From Streptomyces flavotricini (GTDB taxonomy: Bacteria; Actinomycetota; Actinomycetes; Streptomycetales; Streptomycetaceae), in the NCBI RefSeq assembly GCF_020639365.1, contig NZ_JAINUL010000001.1, positions 1,186,558 to 1,250,557 of the forward strand: 64,000 nt of DNA, read 5' to 3'. Position numbers and translations under genes: made by a program. Below, piece by piece: positions 41,125 to 48,031 of this stretch. Below the pieces are notes generated by a model that had not been told where the DNA came from, searched no databases, and worked only from the letters and a program-made list of their open reading frames with translations. Position 1 is the stretch's first letter, and every line of letters begins with the position of its first letter.

Positions 41125-42899
41125 GCCTCTCCGGGCTCCTCGTCGGCCTCGCGCTCTTCCATGTACTCGTCGAACCACTCGGAGCCGATGTCCGGGAACT
41201 CCTCCTCCACCCGGCTGCGCAGGAAGCGCAGATCGGAGCGCTTGTAGCGGCGGACCACCTGCCCCAGCGACAGGTCCGCCTCGTCGAGGACGTCGATCCG
41301 GCTGCCGGCCGCGAGGTACGCCCGCACCAGCTCCGCGGAGCCCCCGAACTGGACCGCGAGCTGGAGCGGGGTGAGTCCCGTCTTGGTCCGGGCCTCCAGG
41401 TCCAGGCCCGCCGCCAGCAGCCGCGGCAGGAGCACCTCGTGGTCGAGGAGGTGCAGCTCGTGCAGCAGGGTGCGCCCGCGGGCGTCGCGGACCCGGGGGT
41501 CCGTGCCGGCGTCGAGCAGCGCGACCACGCCGGGGGTGTCGCCGTGCTGGGCGCGCAGGAACAGCTCCCGGCGCTCCTCCCGCAGGGCGCGCGGCAGCCG
41601 TCCCTCCCCGGTGGTCCAGGTCTGCTGCACGGCGAAGCAGCCCTGGATCGCTCCGCCGAACGCCCGCATGGCGCGCTCGCGTTGCTGCTCCTCGGGGCTG
41701 TGCGGAAGCAGGTCGAGCACCCCGCCCTGGGAGCGGACCTGGTGCCACTCGCCTCGGCAGCGCACCCGTACGGCTCTGGCCTCGGCGGGGCCGGGCGGAC
41801 CGGCGGCGGGACCCGCCGCGGGGAACAGGGCGGCGGTGACGAGCGGATGGAGCTCGTCCGGGGTGATCCGGCCGGTGCGGACCAGTTCGAGGTCGGGGAG
41901 GCGCTTCCAGGCGAACAGCGGCAGCCGCGGCACGTCCTTCAGCTCGTCCCAGCCGGCCACCCTGGCCCGGAGCCGGTCGCCCGGACCGGAGCCGGCGGGT
42001 TCCACCAGCAGGTTGCCGCGCCAGTGCACGGGCAGCCGGAACCTCTCGCCGGAACCGGTCGCGGCGAGACGGCGTACTTCCGCCGCGAGCCGTGTCAGGT
42101 CGATCGTGGAAGAGCCCATGACGGTTTCGGGCTCCGCCACGCGGCCGTACCGCGGGACCTCCGGGGGCGCGGTCAGGTCCCGTTCGACGCCGGCGGCCCC
42201 GTACGCCTCGGCGTACTGTCCGCGGGCGTGCAGCAGGGCCGTCCACTCGGCGTGCCCGGCCGGGTCGGCCGGGCCGGGGTCGGCGGTGGGCAGCTCGCCG
42301 GGAGGCACGGGGGTGCCGTCCGGGCGGAAGAAGGGGAGCCGGGCCGCGCCGCCGGTGTGGCGTTCGCGCAGTGCGGCGGTGTGCCGGGCGTCCCAGAGCG
42401 GGCGGACCGCGGTCCAGTCCTCGATGCGCGGTTCGTTGACGGCTCCGGAGTGGACGCGGCCGAGTTCGGCCGGGTGCACCGGCGCGCAGTGCAGCCGCAA
42501 CCGCTGCGGGCCGTCGATCATCGCGCCGGTGGTCACCGACAGCGCGGGCGCGTCGGCGCCGGCTCCGTAGCGGGCCAGCAGGACGCGTACGTCGGGCTCG
42601 ATGGTCGTGCGGCCGCCCAGCACCCGGGGCAGGTGCCAGCGCACCAGGTCCGGAGCGAGGTGGCGCAGGTCCTCCTCCACCGCTTCCGCCACCGCCGCTC
42701 CGTGGCGGGCGGCGAGTCCGGGCAGGTCGAGGCGGACGTCCACGGCGGCGGCCGCGCAGGCCGCGCGCCAGTCGCCGGCCAGCCGGTGCGCGGTGGCGCG
42801 CTCGATCATCCAGCCGGGTACGGCGTGGCGGCGGATCCGCTGCCAGGCCGGGCCGTCCTCTGCCAGGAACCCTCCGGGCAGTTCGGCGCGGGCGTTCAT
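41121..42899 (-). CDS. large protein with C-terminal ankyrin repeats
   Basis: A 592-residue protein. The first ~440 residues are an uncharacterised region rich in Arg, Trp and Asp motifs (for example LRHLAPDLVRWHLPRVLGGRTTIE and GYAEWTAL-type stretches) with no recognised domain. Residues about 465-560 form two to three ankyrin-like repeats: DTPGVVALLDAGTDPRVRDARGRTLLHELHLLDHE, LLAAGLDLEARTKTGLTPLQLAVQFGGSAELVRAYLAAGSRIDV. The acidic C-terminus is EEPGEA. 4-base overlaps with both neighbours tie it tightly to LRR and MoxR. A protein-protein adaptor role is inferred. Confidence 0.8.
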   Translation of the reverse strand: MNARAELPGGFLAEDGPAWQRIRRHAVPGWMIERATAHRLAGDWRAACAAAAVDVRLDLPGLAARHGAAVAEAVEEDLRHLAPDLVRWHLPRVLGGRTTIEPDVRVLLARYGAGADAPALSVTTGAMIDGPQRLRLHCAPVHPAELGRVHSGAVNEPRIEDWTAVRPLWDARHTAALRERHTGGAARLPFFRPDGTPVPPGELPTADPGPADPAGHAEWTALLHARGQYAEAYGAAGVERDLTAPPEVPRYGRVAEPETVMGSSTIDLTRLAAEVRRLAATGSGERFRLPVHWRGNLLVEPAGSGPGDRLRARVAGWDELKDVPRLPLFAWKRLPDLELVRTGRITPDELHPLVTAALFPAAGPAAGPPGPAEARAVRVRCRGEWHQVRSQGGVLDLLPHSPEEQQRERAMRAFGGAIQGCFAVQQTWTTGEGRLPRALREERRELFLRAQHGDTPGVVALLDAGTDPRVRDARGRTLLHELHLLDHEVLLPRLLAAGLDLEARTKTGLTPLQLAVQFGGSAELVRAYLAAGSRIDVLDEADLSLGQVVRRYKRSDLRFLRSRVEEEFPDIGSEWFDEYMEEREADEEPGEA

Positions 42900-44035
42900 C
42901 GGTACACGCTCGCGATGGCGCCGAGGTCGGGGTGGGCGGGCCGGGCGGGCCGCAGGCGGGCGGTGAAGGACCGCTTCACCTTGCGGGGCAGGCCGGGGCC
43001 GAGGCCCACGTATTCCAGCGGGGAGTCCTCGGGCACCGCGGCCAGCAGGCACTTCGCGCCACGGCCGGTGAGCCCGGTGTGGCGCAGTTCGAGGCGGCGC
43101 AGCGGGCTGCCGGGGAGGGCGGCGGCCAGGGCGTACGCACCCTCGTCCCCGGTGCCGTTGCCGGCGGAGCCGAGGCTGCGCTCGGACATGGCCCGGCCGA
43201 GGTCGAGGGCTTCGATCCCGCCGAGGGCGTCGGCGAGGGCCCGGGCGCCGGCCGGGCCGATGCCGTTGCCGCCGAGGCCGAGGCGGACCGGCCGCGCGGG
43301 GTCGGCGGCCGCGGCGGCGGCCAGGATCGCGGTGCCTTCGTCGCCGAGGTGGTTGGCGGGGAGGTACAGCTCGCGCACCCCGGCCTCCCGGATGAGCGCC
43401 GCGAGCAGCGGTGCGGCCTCGGCGGTGAGGCCGTTGCCGCCGAGGAAGAGGCGTTCGAGCGGGGTCTCGCGGGTGCGCAGGGCGTCGAGGAGGAGGCGTA
43501 CGCCGTCGGTTCCGATGCCGGTGTTGACCAGGTCGAGGGTGCGCAGGGCGCGGTTGCGGCGCAGCAGGGCGGCGAGGGTGCGGGCGCCGTCTTCGAGGAC
43601 CGGATTGCGCTTGAGCCACAGCGCTTTGACGCCGGTGTCGTCCGCGAGGGCTTCGGCGAGGGCGGTCACGCCGTCGGGGCCGATGCGGTTGCAGCCCAGG
43701 TAGAGGGTGTGCAGTCCGTGCCCGTCGGTGAGGGCGCCGGCGAGCGTGCGGGCGCCCTCGTCGCCGATGGAGTTGGTGCCGAGGAGCAGGTGCCGGGCGT
43801 GTCCGGATGCTGCGGCGACGGCGGCCACCCGGGCGGCGCCGGCCGGCCCGAGGCCCTGCTTGCACAGGTCGACTCGGCCGTCCGCGCGCAGGGTTCCGAT
43901 CGGGAAGGTCTCGTCGGCCTCGACGGCCCGCTCCGCGGCGAGCCGCGCGAGCAGCGGGTCGAGCCCGGCCGGGTCGGCGACCGGCAGGTCGGGGTGCTCG
44001 ATCGCGGGGCAGCGTACGGGTGTCGGCTGTGTCAT
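42896..44035 (-). CDS. leucine-rich-repeat protein (ribonuclease-inhibitor-like)
   Basis: A 379-residue protein that is almost all LRRs of the RI type, each about 28 residues: LRxLxLxxNxIGxxGAxALAxAL, for example LLLGTNSIGDEGARTLAGALTD, LYLGCNRIGPDGVTALAEALAD, LWLKRNPVLEDGARTLAALLRR, LFLGGNGLTAEAAPLLAALIREA, LGLGGNGIGPAGARALADAL. It lacks signal peptide and membrane segments, so it works in the cytoplasm. ATG at 44035 with a GGAG site; it overlaps the ankyrin gene by 4 bases. Opens the operon after the tRNA-like element. Expected to bind protein or nucleic-acid partners. Confidence 0.88.
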   Translation of the reverse strand: MTQPTPVRCPAIEHPDLPVADPAGLDPLLARLAAERAVEADETFPIGTLRADGRVDLCKQGLGPAGAARVAAVAAASGHARHLLLGTNSIGDEGARTLAGALTDGHGLHTLYLGCNRIGPDGVTALAEALADDTGVKALWLKRNPVLEDGARTLAALLRRNRALRTLDLVNTGIGTDGVRLLLDALRTRETPLERLFLGGNGLTAEAAPLLAALIREAGVRELYLPANHLGDEGTAILAAAAAADPARPVRLGLGGNGIGPAGARALADALGGIEALDLGRAMSERSLGSAGNGTGDEGAYALAAALPGSPLRRLELRHTGLTGRGAKCLLAAVPEDSPLEYVGLGPGLPRKVKRSFTARLRPARPAHPDLGAIASVYR

Positions 44036-44043
44036 CACCACTC

Positions 44044-44062
44044 CACCGGTCCTTCGCCGGTG
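44044..44062 (-). promoter_or_regulatory. leader hairpin overlapping the LRR ribosome site
   Basis: Arms CACCGG and CCGGTG pair perfectly over 6 bp around a 7-base loop; on the minus strand the stem ends at the GGAG ribosome site of the LRR gene. It lies between the tRNA-like element and the first start codon and could modulate translation or transcript end formation. Confidence 0.45.
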
Positions 44063-44102
44063 CCCGGCGTCCACAACGACATGGGAAAAGCATGAAGAAG
44101 AC

Positions 44103-44178
44103 GCAAGACCGGTCGGATTCGAACCGACGTCCTCCAGCTCGATGCGTGGGCGCGACGACCTCTGCGCTACGGCCTTGC
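44103..44178 (-). ncRNA. tRNA-like element with irregular anticodon arm
   Basis: Read on the minus strand: acceptor AAGGCCG (44176-44170) pairs with CGGTCTT (44111-44105, one G-T), extended by two more pairs to 9 bp; U8 and A9 follow; D stem GCGC/GCGC encloses AGAGGTCGTC with the GG pair; the T arm GTCGG-TTCGAAT-CCGAC is fully canonical; C48 is conserved. The middle segment is 21 bases instead of 22-23, and the anticodon arm can only form CCA-GC/GC-TGG with one bulged C and a 5-base ATCGA loop, or no arm at all. No CCA is encoded, which is common here. A degenerate or specialised non-decoding tRNA is the best reading; a functional standard tRNA is unlikely. Confidence 0.6.
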
Positions 44179-44186
44179 TGCGGCAG

Positions 44187-44192
44187 ATCATA
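44187..44192 (-). promoter_or_regulatory. -10 box of the tRNA-like element
   Basis: TATGAT on the minus strand, 8 bases before the 5' end of the 9-bp acceptor stem, so transcription would begin at or just before the element. The -35 region is weak (no clear TTGACA at 16-18 bases). The consensus -10 argues against the element being a random sequence match. Confidence 0.5.
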
Positions 44193-44564
44193 CCCATCCG
44201 CAGACTTGAACTCGATCACCAGTTTGAACGATCGCGGGCTGGAGGCAGGCATGTGCAATGTACGGACAAAGCGGACCTGCACCTCTTCGTCCGATAGCAG
44301 TGAGCTTCTGGTCATCCGTACGGTATTCGCCGCTCCCCCGGCCCCCTTTATCCCGTTCACTGCACAATTCGCCGGAGAAACGCCACTCACGCCGGATCGT
44401 TACCTCAAGTTTTGCTCAATTGCAGTGACACCGCGGCGGGCGCCTTCCTAGCTTCCTCGTACACGCGTCACGACGCTTCTTGACGCCTTCGTACGAATCC
44501 GCGGTTCCCCCCGCTGCCGGCGATCCCCGCAGCGCATCCCGCGGCCCTGAGGAAAGAGTGCAGC
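44193..44564. other. divergent intergenic region upstream of the binding-lipoprotein gene
   Basis: About 370 bases without a supported gene. It contains relatively A/T-rich segments (around 44400-44425, including tttgctcaattgca) that may be the promoter of the lipoprotein gene at 44565, and at its left the -10 box of the tRNA-like element. Short open frames here have poor codon usage. Confidence 0.4.
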
Positions 44565-45380
44565 ATGAAGGTTCCCAAGGCCGGTGCTTTGGTCGCAGTG
44601 GTCGGCCTCGCCCTGACCGCCTCCGGGTGCGGCGGTGACAGCGGCCCCAAGGGGAACCTGGAGATCGGCATCAAGTTCGACCAGCCGGGCGTCGGCCTGC
44701 GCGAGCAGGGCGGCACCTTCTCCGGTTTCGACGTGGACGTCTCGACGTACATCGCCAAGGAGCTGGGCTACAAGCCGGAGCAGATCGAGTTCAAGAAGGT
44801 CGACAGCTCCGACCGCGAGCTGCTGCTGCAGTACAACGAGGTCAAGTTCGTCGCGGCCAGCTACTCGATCAACGAGAAGCGCAAGGAGAAGGTCGACTTC
44901 GCCGGCCCGTACTTCCTCGCGCACCAGGACCTGCTGGTCCGCGCCGACGACACCACGATCACCAGGGCCGAGGACCTCAACAACAAGAAGCTCTGCTCGG
45001 TCACCGGCTCCACCTCGGCGCAGAACGTCAAGGAGAAGCTCGCCCCCAAGGCGAGCGTCCTGGAGCTCGACGGGTACTCGGAGTGCGTCGTCGCGCTCCA
45101 GGACGGCCTGGTCGACGCCCTCACCACCGACAACTCCATCCTGGCCGGGTACGCCGCCCAGAAGGCCAACGCCGGCAAGTTCAAGCTGGTCGGGCTGAGC
45201 CTGAGCAACGAGAACTACGGCATCGGCGTCAAGAAGGGCAACAAGGACCTCCAGACCAAGATCAACGCCGCCCTGCGGAAGATGGTCCAGGACGGCTCCT
45301 GGGACGCCGCGGTGAAGAAGAACTTCGGCCCGGCCAACTACAAGAACGAGCCGGCCCCGCAGATCACGACGGGCAGCTGA
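44565..45380 (+). CDS. glutamate-type ABC transporter substrate-binding lipoprotein
   Basis: A 271-residue lipoprotein. The lipobox is LTASGC (Cys22 or so), then a Gly/Ser linker and an extracellular solute-binding family 3 domain: LEIGIKFDQPGVGLREQGGTFSGFDVDVSTYIAKELG, ASYSINEKRKEKVDFAGPYF, TGSTSAQNVKEK and EYGIGV-like ENYGIGVKKG. The arrangement resembles GluB, which binds glutamate or glutamine. No permease or ATPase genes follow, so it is an orphan binding protein that must work with a transporter encoded elsewhere. Terminated by the strong hairpin at 45394-45427. Confidence 0.9.
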   Translation: MKVPKAGALVAVVGLALTASGCGGDSGPKGNLEIGIKFDQPGVGLREQGGTFSGFDVDVSTYIAKELGYKPEQIEFKKVDSSDRELLLQYNEVKFVAASYSINEKRKEKVDFAGPYFLAHQDLLVRADDTTITRAEDLNNKKLCSVTGSTSAQNVKEKLAPKASVLELDGYSECVVALQDGLVDALTTDNSILAGYAAQKANAGKFKLVGLSLSNENYGIGVKKGNKDLQTKINAALRKMVQDGSWDAAVKKNFGPANYKNEPAPQITTGS

Positions 45381-45393
45381 CGATCGCACCCCA

Positions 45394-45427
45394 GGCCCTC
45401 GGCTCCGATCGGTCGGAGCCGAGGGCC
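45394..45427. terminator. strong bidirectional terminator hairpin
   Basis: Perfect 14-bp arms (GGCCCTCGGCTCCG and CGGAGCCGAGGGCC) with a 6-base loop, 14 bases after the lipoprotein stop and 20 bases before the end of the convergent DJ-1 gene. Likely serves both. Confidence 0.85.
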
Positions 45428-45446
45428 TCGTCGGCTCTCGCGTGCG

Positions 45447-46013
45447 TCAGGCCAGCGGGGCCTTGGCGCGCAGCACCTTCAGGAACTCCCGCATCCAGGC
45501 GGAGTGGTCGGGCCAGGCGCGGGCCGAGACCAGTGTCCCGTCGACCACCGCCTCGGAGTCCTCGTACGCGGCCCCGGCGGCCTTCATGTCGAGTTCCAGC
45601 GCCGGGTACGCGGTCACCCGGCGGCCCTCCAGGGCGCCGCTCGCGGCCGTGATCAGCGGGCCGTGGCAGATCTGGGCGACCGGCTTGTCGGCGCCGGTGA
45701 AGGCCGCCAGGATCCGCCGCACCTCGGGATCGTTGCGCAGGTACTCCGGCGCCCGGCCGCCCGGGACGACCACGGCCGCGTACTCCTCGGGCACCACGTC
45801 GGCGAACGCCACGTCGGCGGGCCAGGTGTAGCCGGGCTTCTCCGTGTAGGTGTCGAAGCCCTCCTCGAAGTCGTGCACCACGAACCGCAGTTTCTTGACC
45901 GCCGGCGCCGCGATGTGGACCTCGTACCCCTCCTCGAGCAGGCGCTGGTACGGGTAGAGGACCTCCAGCGACTCCGCCGCGTCGCCGGTCACGATGAGGA
46001 TCTTCACTGCCAT
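45447..46013 (-). CDS. DJ-1/PfpI family protein
   Basis: A 188-residue single-domain protein. The nucleophilic Cys116 is in AQICHGPLI, with Glu15 in the DAAESLEV segment and His117 following the Cys, the arrangement of PfpI/YhbO-type deglycases or proteases. The conserved PVAQICHGP and VSARAWPDHSAWM near the C-terminus are typical. It probably acts on glycated or damaged proteins and metabolites; proteolytic activity is not shown in this subgroup. ATG at 46013 with GGGAGC upstream. Regulated from the 260-bp divergent region with palindromes and 9-bp repeats. Confidence 0.9.
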   Translation of the reverse strand: MAVKILIVTGDAAESLEVLYPYQRLLEEGYEVHIAAPAVKKLRFVVHDFEEGFDTYTEKPGYTWPADVAFADVVPEEYAAVVVPGGRAPEYLRNDPEVRRILAAFTGADKPVAQICHGPLITAASGALEGRRVTAYPALELDMKAAGAAYEDSEAVVDGTLVSARAWPDHSAWMREFLKVLRAKAPLA

Positions 46014-46030
46014 GGGCTGCTCCCGATAGG

Positions 46031-46071
46031 GGTGTTCACGGTGTACACGGTCCACGGCCCCGGCCGGGGCC
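46031..46071. promoter_or_regulatory. palindromes upstream of the DJ-1 gene
   Basis: A 9-bp direct repeat GGTGTTCAC-GGTGTACAC (46031-46049), whose second copy holds an 8-bp palindrome GTGTACAC, and a perfect 16-bp palindrome GGCCCCGGCCGGGGCC at 46056-46071. They are 18-60 bp before the DJ-1 start, suited to control of that gene or attenuation of its leader. Confidence 0.4.
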
Positions 46072-46274
46072 CCCGCCACCGTGCCCGCGGCGGAGCGTTC
46101 TGCCAAGGGGCACTCACCCGTTCGGCCCATTGGCCGCCGGGGTCAGAATCCGGCCTTCCGACACATGGATTTTACCTGTAGGGCACATGACAATGTGAGC
46201 CTCGGCTCTGCCACCTGACACCCCGCCAATTGCCGTGGCGGGGGCGGTGCCTGCGAAGAGGTATCCCCCACATC

Positions 46275-47096
46275 ATGAAAATCTCCCCACGCGCCCCCTG
46301 GATCGCCGGCCTCGCCGTCGCGACCCTGACCCTCATTCCGGCCACCGCGTCGGCCGGCTCCCCGCGCACGGCGGCTCCCCACGCCGACGCTGCCGCCACC
46401 ACCGGTGCTTCCGTGGACGCGTACTACGCGGCCGCCGAGGGCAAGACCGGAGCCGCGCTGAAGACCGCGCTCCACGACATCATCAAGACCCAGTCCAAGG
46501 TGACCTACGAAGGCGTGTGGAACGCGCTGAAGGTGACCGACCAGGACCCCGCGAACCCGAACAACGTCATCCTCGTCTACTCCGGCCGCTCCCAGTCCAA
46601 GTCCACCAACGGCGGCGGCGTCAACGACTGGAACCGCGAGCACGTCTGGGCCAAGAGCCACGGCGACTTCGGCACGGCCACGGGCCCGGGCACGGACCTG
46701 CACCACCTGCGCCCGGAGGACGTCACGGTCAACAGCACCCGCGGCAACAAGGACTTCGACATGGGCGGCAGCCCCGTCGCCGAGGCCCCGGGCAGCTTCA
46801 CCGACTCCAACTCCTTCGAGCCGCGGGACGCGGTCAAGGGTGACGTCGCGCGCATGCTGCTCTACATGGCCGTGCGCTACGACGGCGGCGACGGCTTCGC
46901 GAACCTGGAAGTCAACGACAAGGTCGACAACGGCAGCGCCCCGGCGATCGGCCGGATCAGCGTGCTCAAGCAGTGGAACCAGCAGGACCCGCCGGACGCC
47001 TTCGAGCAGCGCCGCAACCAGGTCATATTCGACCAGTTCCAGCACAACCGGAACCCGTTTGTCGACCACCCGGAGTGGGTCAACTCCATCTGGTGA
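46275..47096 (+). CDS. secreted endonuclease I (EndA/NucM family)
   Basis: A 273-residue exported nuclease. A signal peptide (MKISPRAPWIAGLAVATLTL... ATASAG) precedes an endonuclease I domain with the hallmark WNREHVWAKSHGDFG (His at about 128 as catalytic base) and TDLHHLRPEDVTVNSTRGNKDF (metal and substrate residues). Such enzymes cut DNA nonspecifically for nutrition or competition. The ATG at 46275 is preferred over one at 46230 because the signal peptide starts there. It is followed by a small DUF3040 gene. Confidence 0.92.
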   Translation: MKISPRAPWIAGLAVATLTLIPATASAGSPRTAAPHADAAATTGASVDAYYAAAEGKTGAALKTALHDIIKTQSKVTYEGVWNALKVTDQDPANPNNVILVYSGRSQSKSTNGGGVNDWNREHVWAKSHGDFGTATGPGTDLHHLRPEDVTVNSTRGNKDFDMGGSPVAEAPGSFTDSNSFEPRDAVKGDVARMLLYMAVRYDGGDGFANLEVNDKVDNGSAPAIGRISVLKQWNQQDPPDAFEQRRNQVIFDQFQHNRNPFVDHPEWVNSIW

Positions 47097-47212
47097 CCTC
47101 CTCCCGACAGCCAGGGGACGGCCCGCGAGGGTTGGGCCGCCCCTGGTCGGGTATTCGCAGGCCAGAGGCTGTGGTGCGCGCCGCCCGGCGACGCCGGCCG
47201 ATGGAGGTCGCC

Positions 47213-47524
47213 ATGGACGGAGCCGGACTGTCCGACCACGAGCGGCGCGCCCTGTCGGCGATCGAGGCCGACCTCGAAGCGGACCGCTCCCTGCAGCGGA
47301 TCCTGCGCGCCGCGCACACCCGTCCGCGCTACCGCGTCCTGGCCGCCTGTCTCCTCGCCGCGCTGACCCTGGCCCTGCTGGTGGCGGCCTCGGTCACCGT
47401 GTCGCTCCCGCTGATCTGGGGGTTCGCCGCGGCCTGGACCCTGACCGTGTTCCTGGCCCTGCCGCTGGTAGGCCGGTGGGTCCGCCGCCGCTGGCAGCGC
47501 CGGGAGCACGCAGAGCGCTCGTAG
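47213..47524 (+). CDS. DUF3040-like small membrane protein
   Basis: A 103-residue protein whose N-terminal LSDHERRALSAIEADLEADR is the DUF3040 signature, followed by two hydrophobic segments (about 41-62 and 66-88) and a basic tail. These actinobacterial proteins have no known function. The ATG at 47213 has GGAGG 5 bases in front; an in-frame ATG at 47201 would add 4 residues. Same strand as the endonuclease, 116 bp downstream, probably its own unit. Confidence 0.85.
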   Translation: MDGAGLSDHERRALSAIEADLEADRSLQRILRAAHTRPRYRVLAACLLAALTLALLVAASVTVSLPLIWGFAAAWTLTVFLALPLVGRWVRRRWQRREHAERS

Positions 47525-47537
47525 CGCGACCGCCGCG

Positions 47538-47969
47538 CTACTGCTCGCCGAACAGCATCCACTTCTCCGTGTCCGCCAGGGGCTCGAAGCCCACCGCGGC
47601 GTAGACGGCGTGCGCGTCGGCCGTCGCGAGCATCACCCGGCGCAGCCCGTACGGGGCCAGGTGGTCGCGGATCGCGGCGACGAGGCTCGTCCCCAGGCCC
47701 TTGCCTCGTGCGGCGCGGTCTACGTACACGTCGCACAGCCAGGCGAAGGTGGTCCGGTCGGTCACCACGCGGGCGTAGCCGAGCTGGGCGCCCGAGGCCG
47801 TGTCGTAGACGCCGAAGTTCAGGGAGTGCGCGATGGCCTCGTCCTGCTTCTCCCTGCTCCGGCCGAGGGCCCAGTACGCGTCTTGCGACAGCCAGCGGTG
47901 GATCAGCCCGGCGTCGAGCCGGGCGGGGTCGGTGGACAGCTCGCAGCCGTCCGGCAGCTCCGTGTTCAT
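47538..47969 (-). CDS. GNAT-family N-acetyltransferase
   Basis: A 143-residue GNAT protein. Motif A reads CDVYVDRAARGKGLGTSLVAAIRDHL (RGKGLGT, about residues 85-100), motif B LATADAHAVYAAVGFEPL. The N-terminal ~35 residues (LDAGLIHRWLSQDAYWALGRSRE) are typical of this short subfamily. It is convergent with DUF3040 and monocistronic. The likely role is acetylation of a small amine or N-terminus. Confidence 0.9.
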   Translation of the reverse strand: MNTELPDGCELSTDPARLDAGLIHRWLSQDAYWALGRSREKQDEAIAHSLNFGVYDTASGAQLGYARVVTDRTTFAWLCDVYVDRAARGKGLGTSLVAAIRDHLAPYGLRRVMLATADAHAVYAAVGFEPLADTEKWMLFGEQ

Positions 47970-48031
47970 GCCGGCATCCAAGCAATGCGGACGAGGCTCT
48001 GGCCAGCGATTTTCCGGAACGTCCGGCCGGG

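Noticed and set aside
44103..44178. tRNA-like element as an integration site for a genomic island
   Set aside because: No integrase gene and no second copy of the 3' part of the element were found in the window.
43707..44297. Short plus-strand frame across the tRNA-like element (GFEPTSS-type translation)
   Set aside because: This peptide pattern arises whenever a tRNA T arm is translated; it is not a protein gene.
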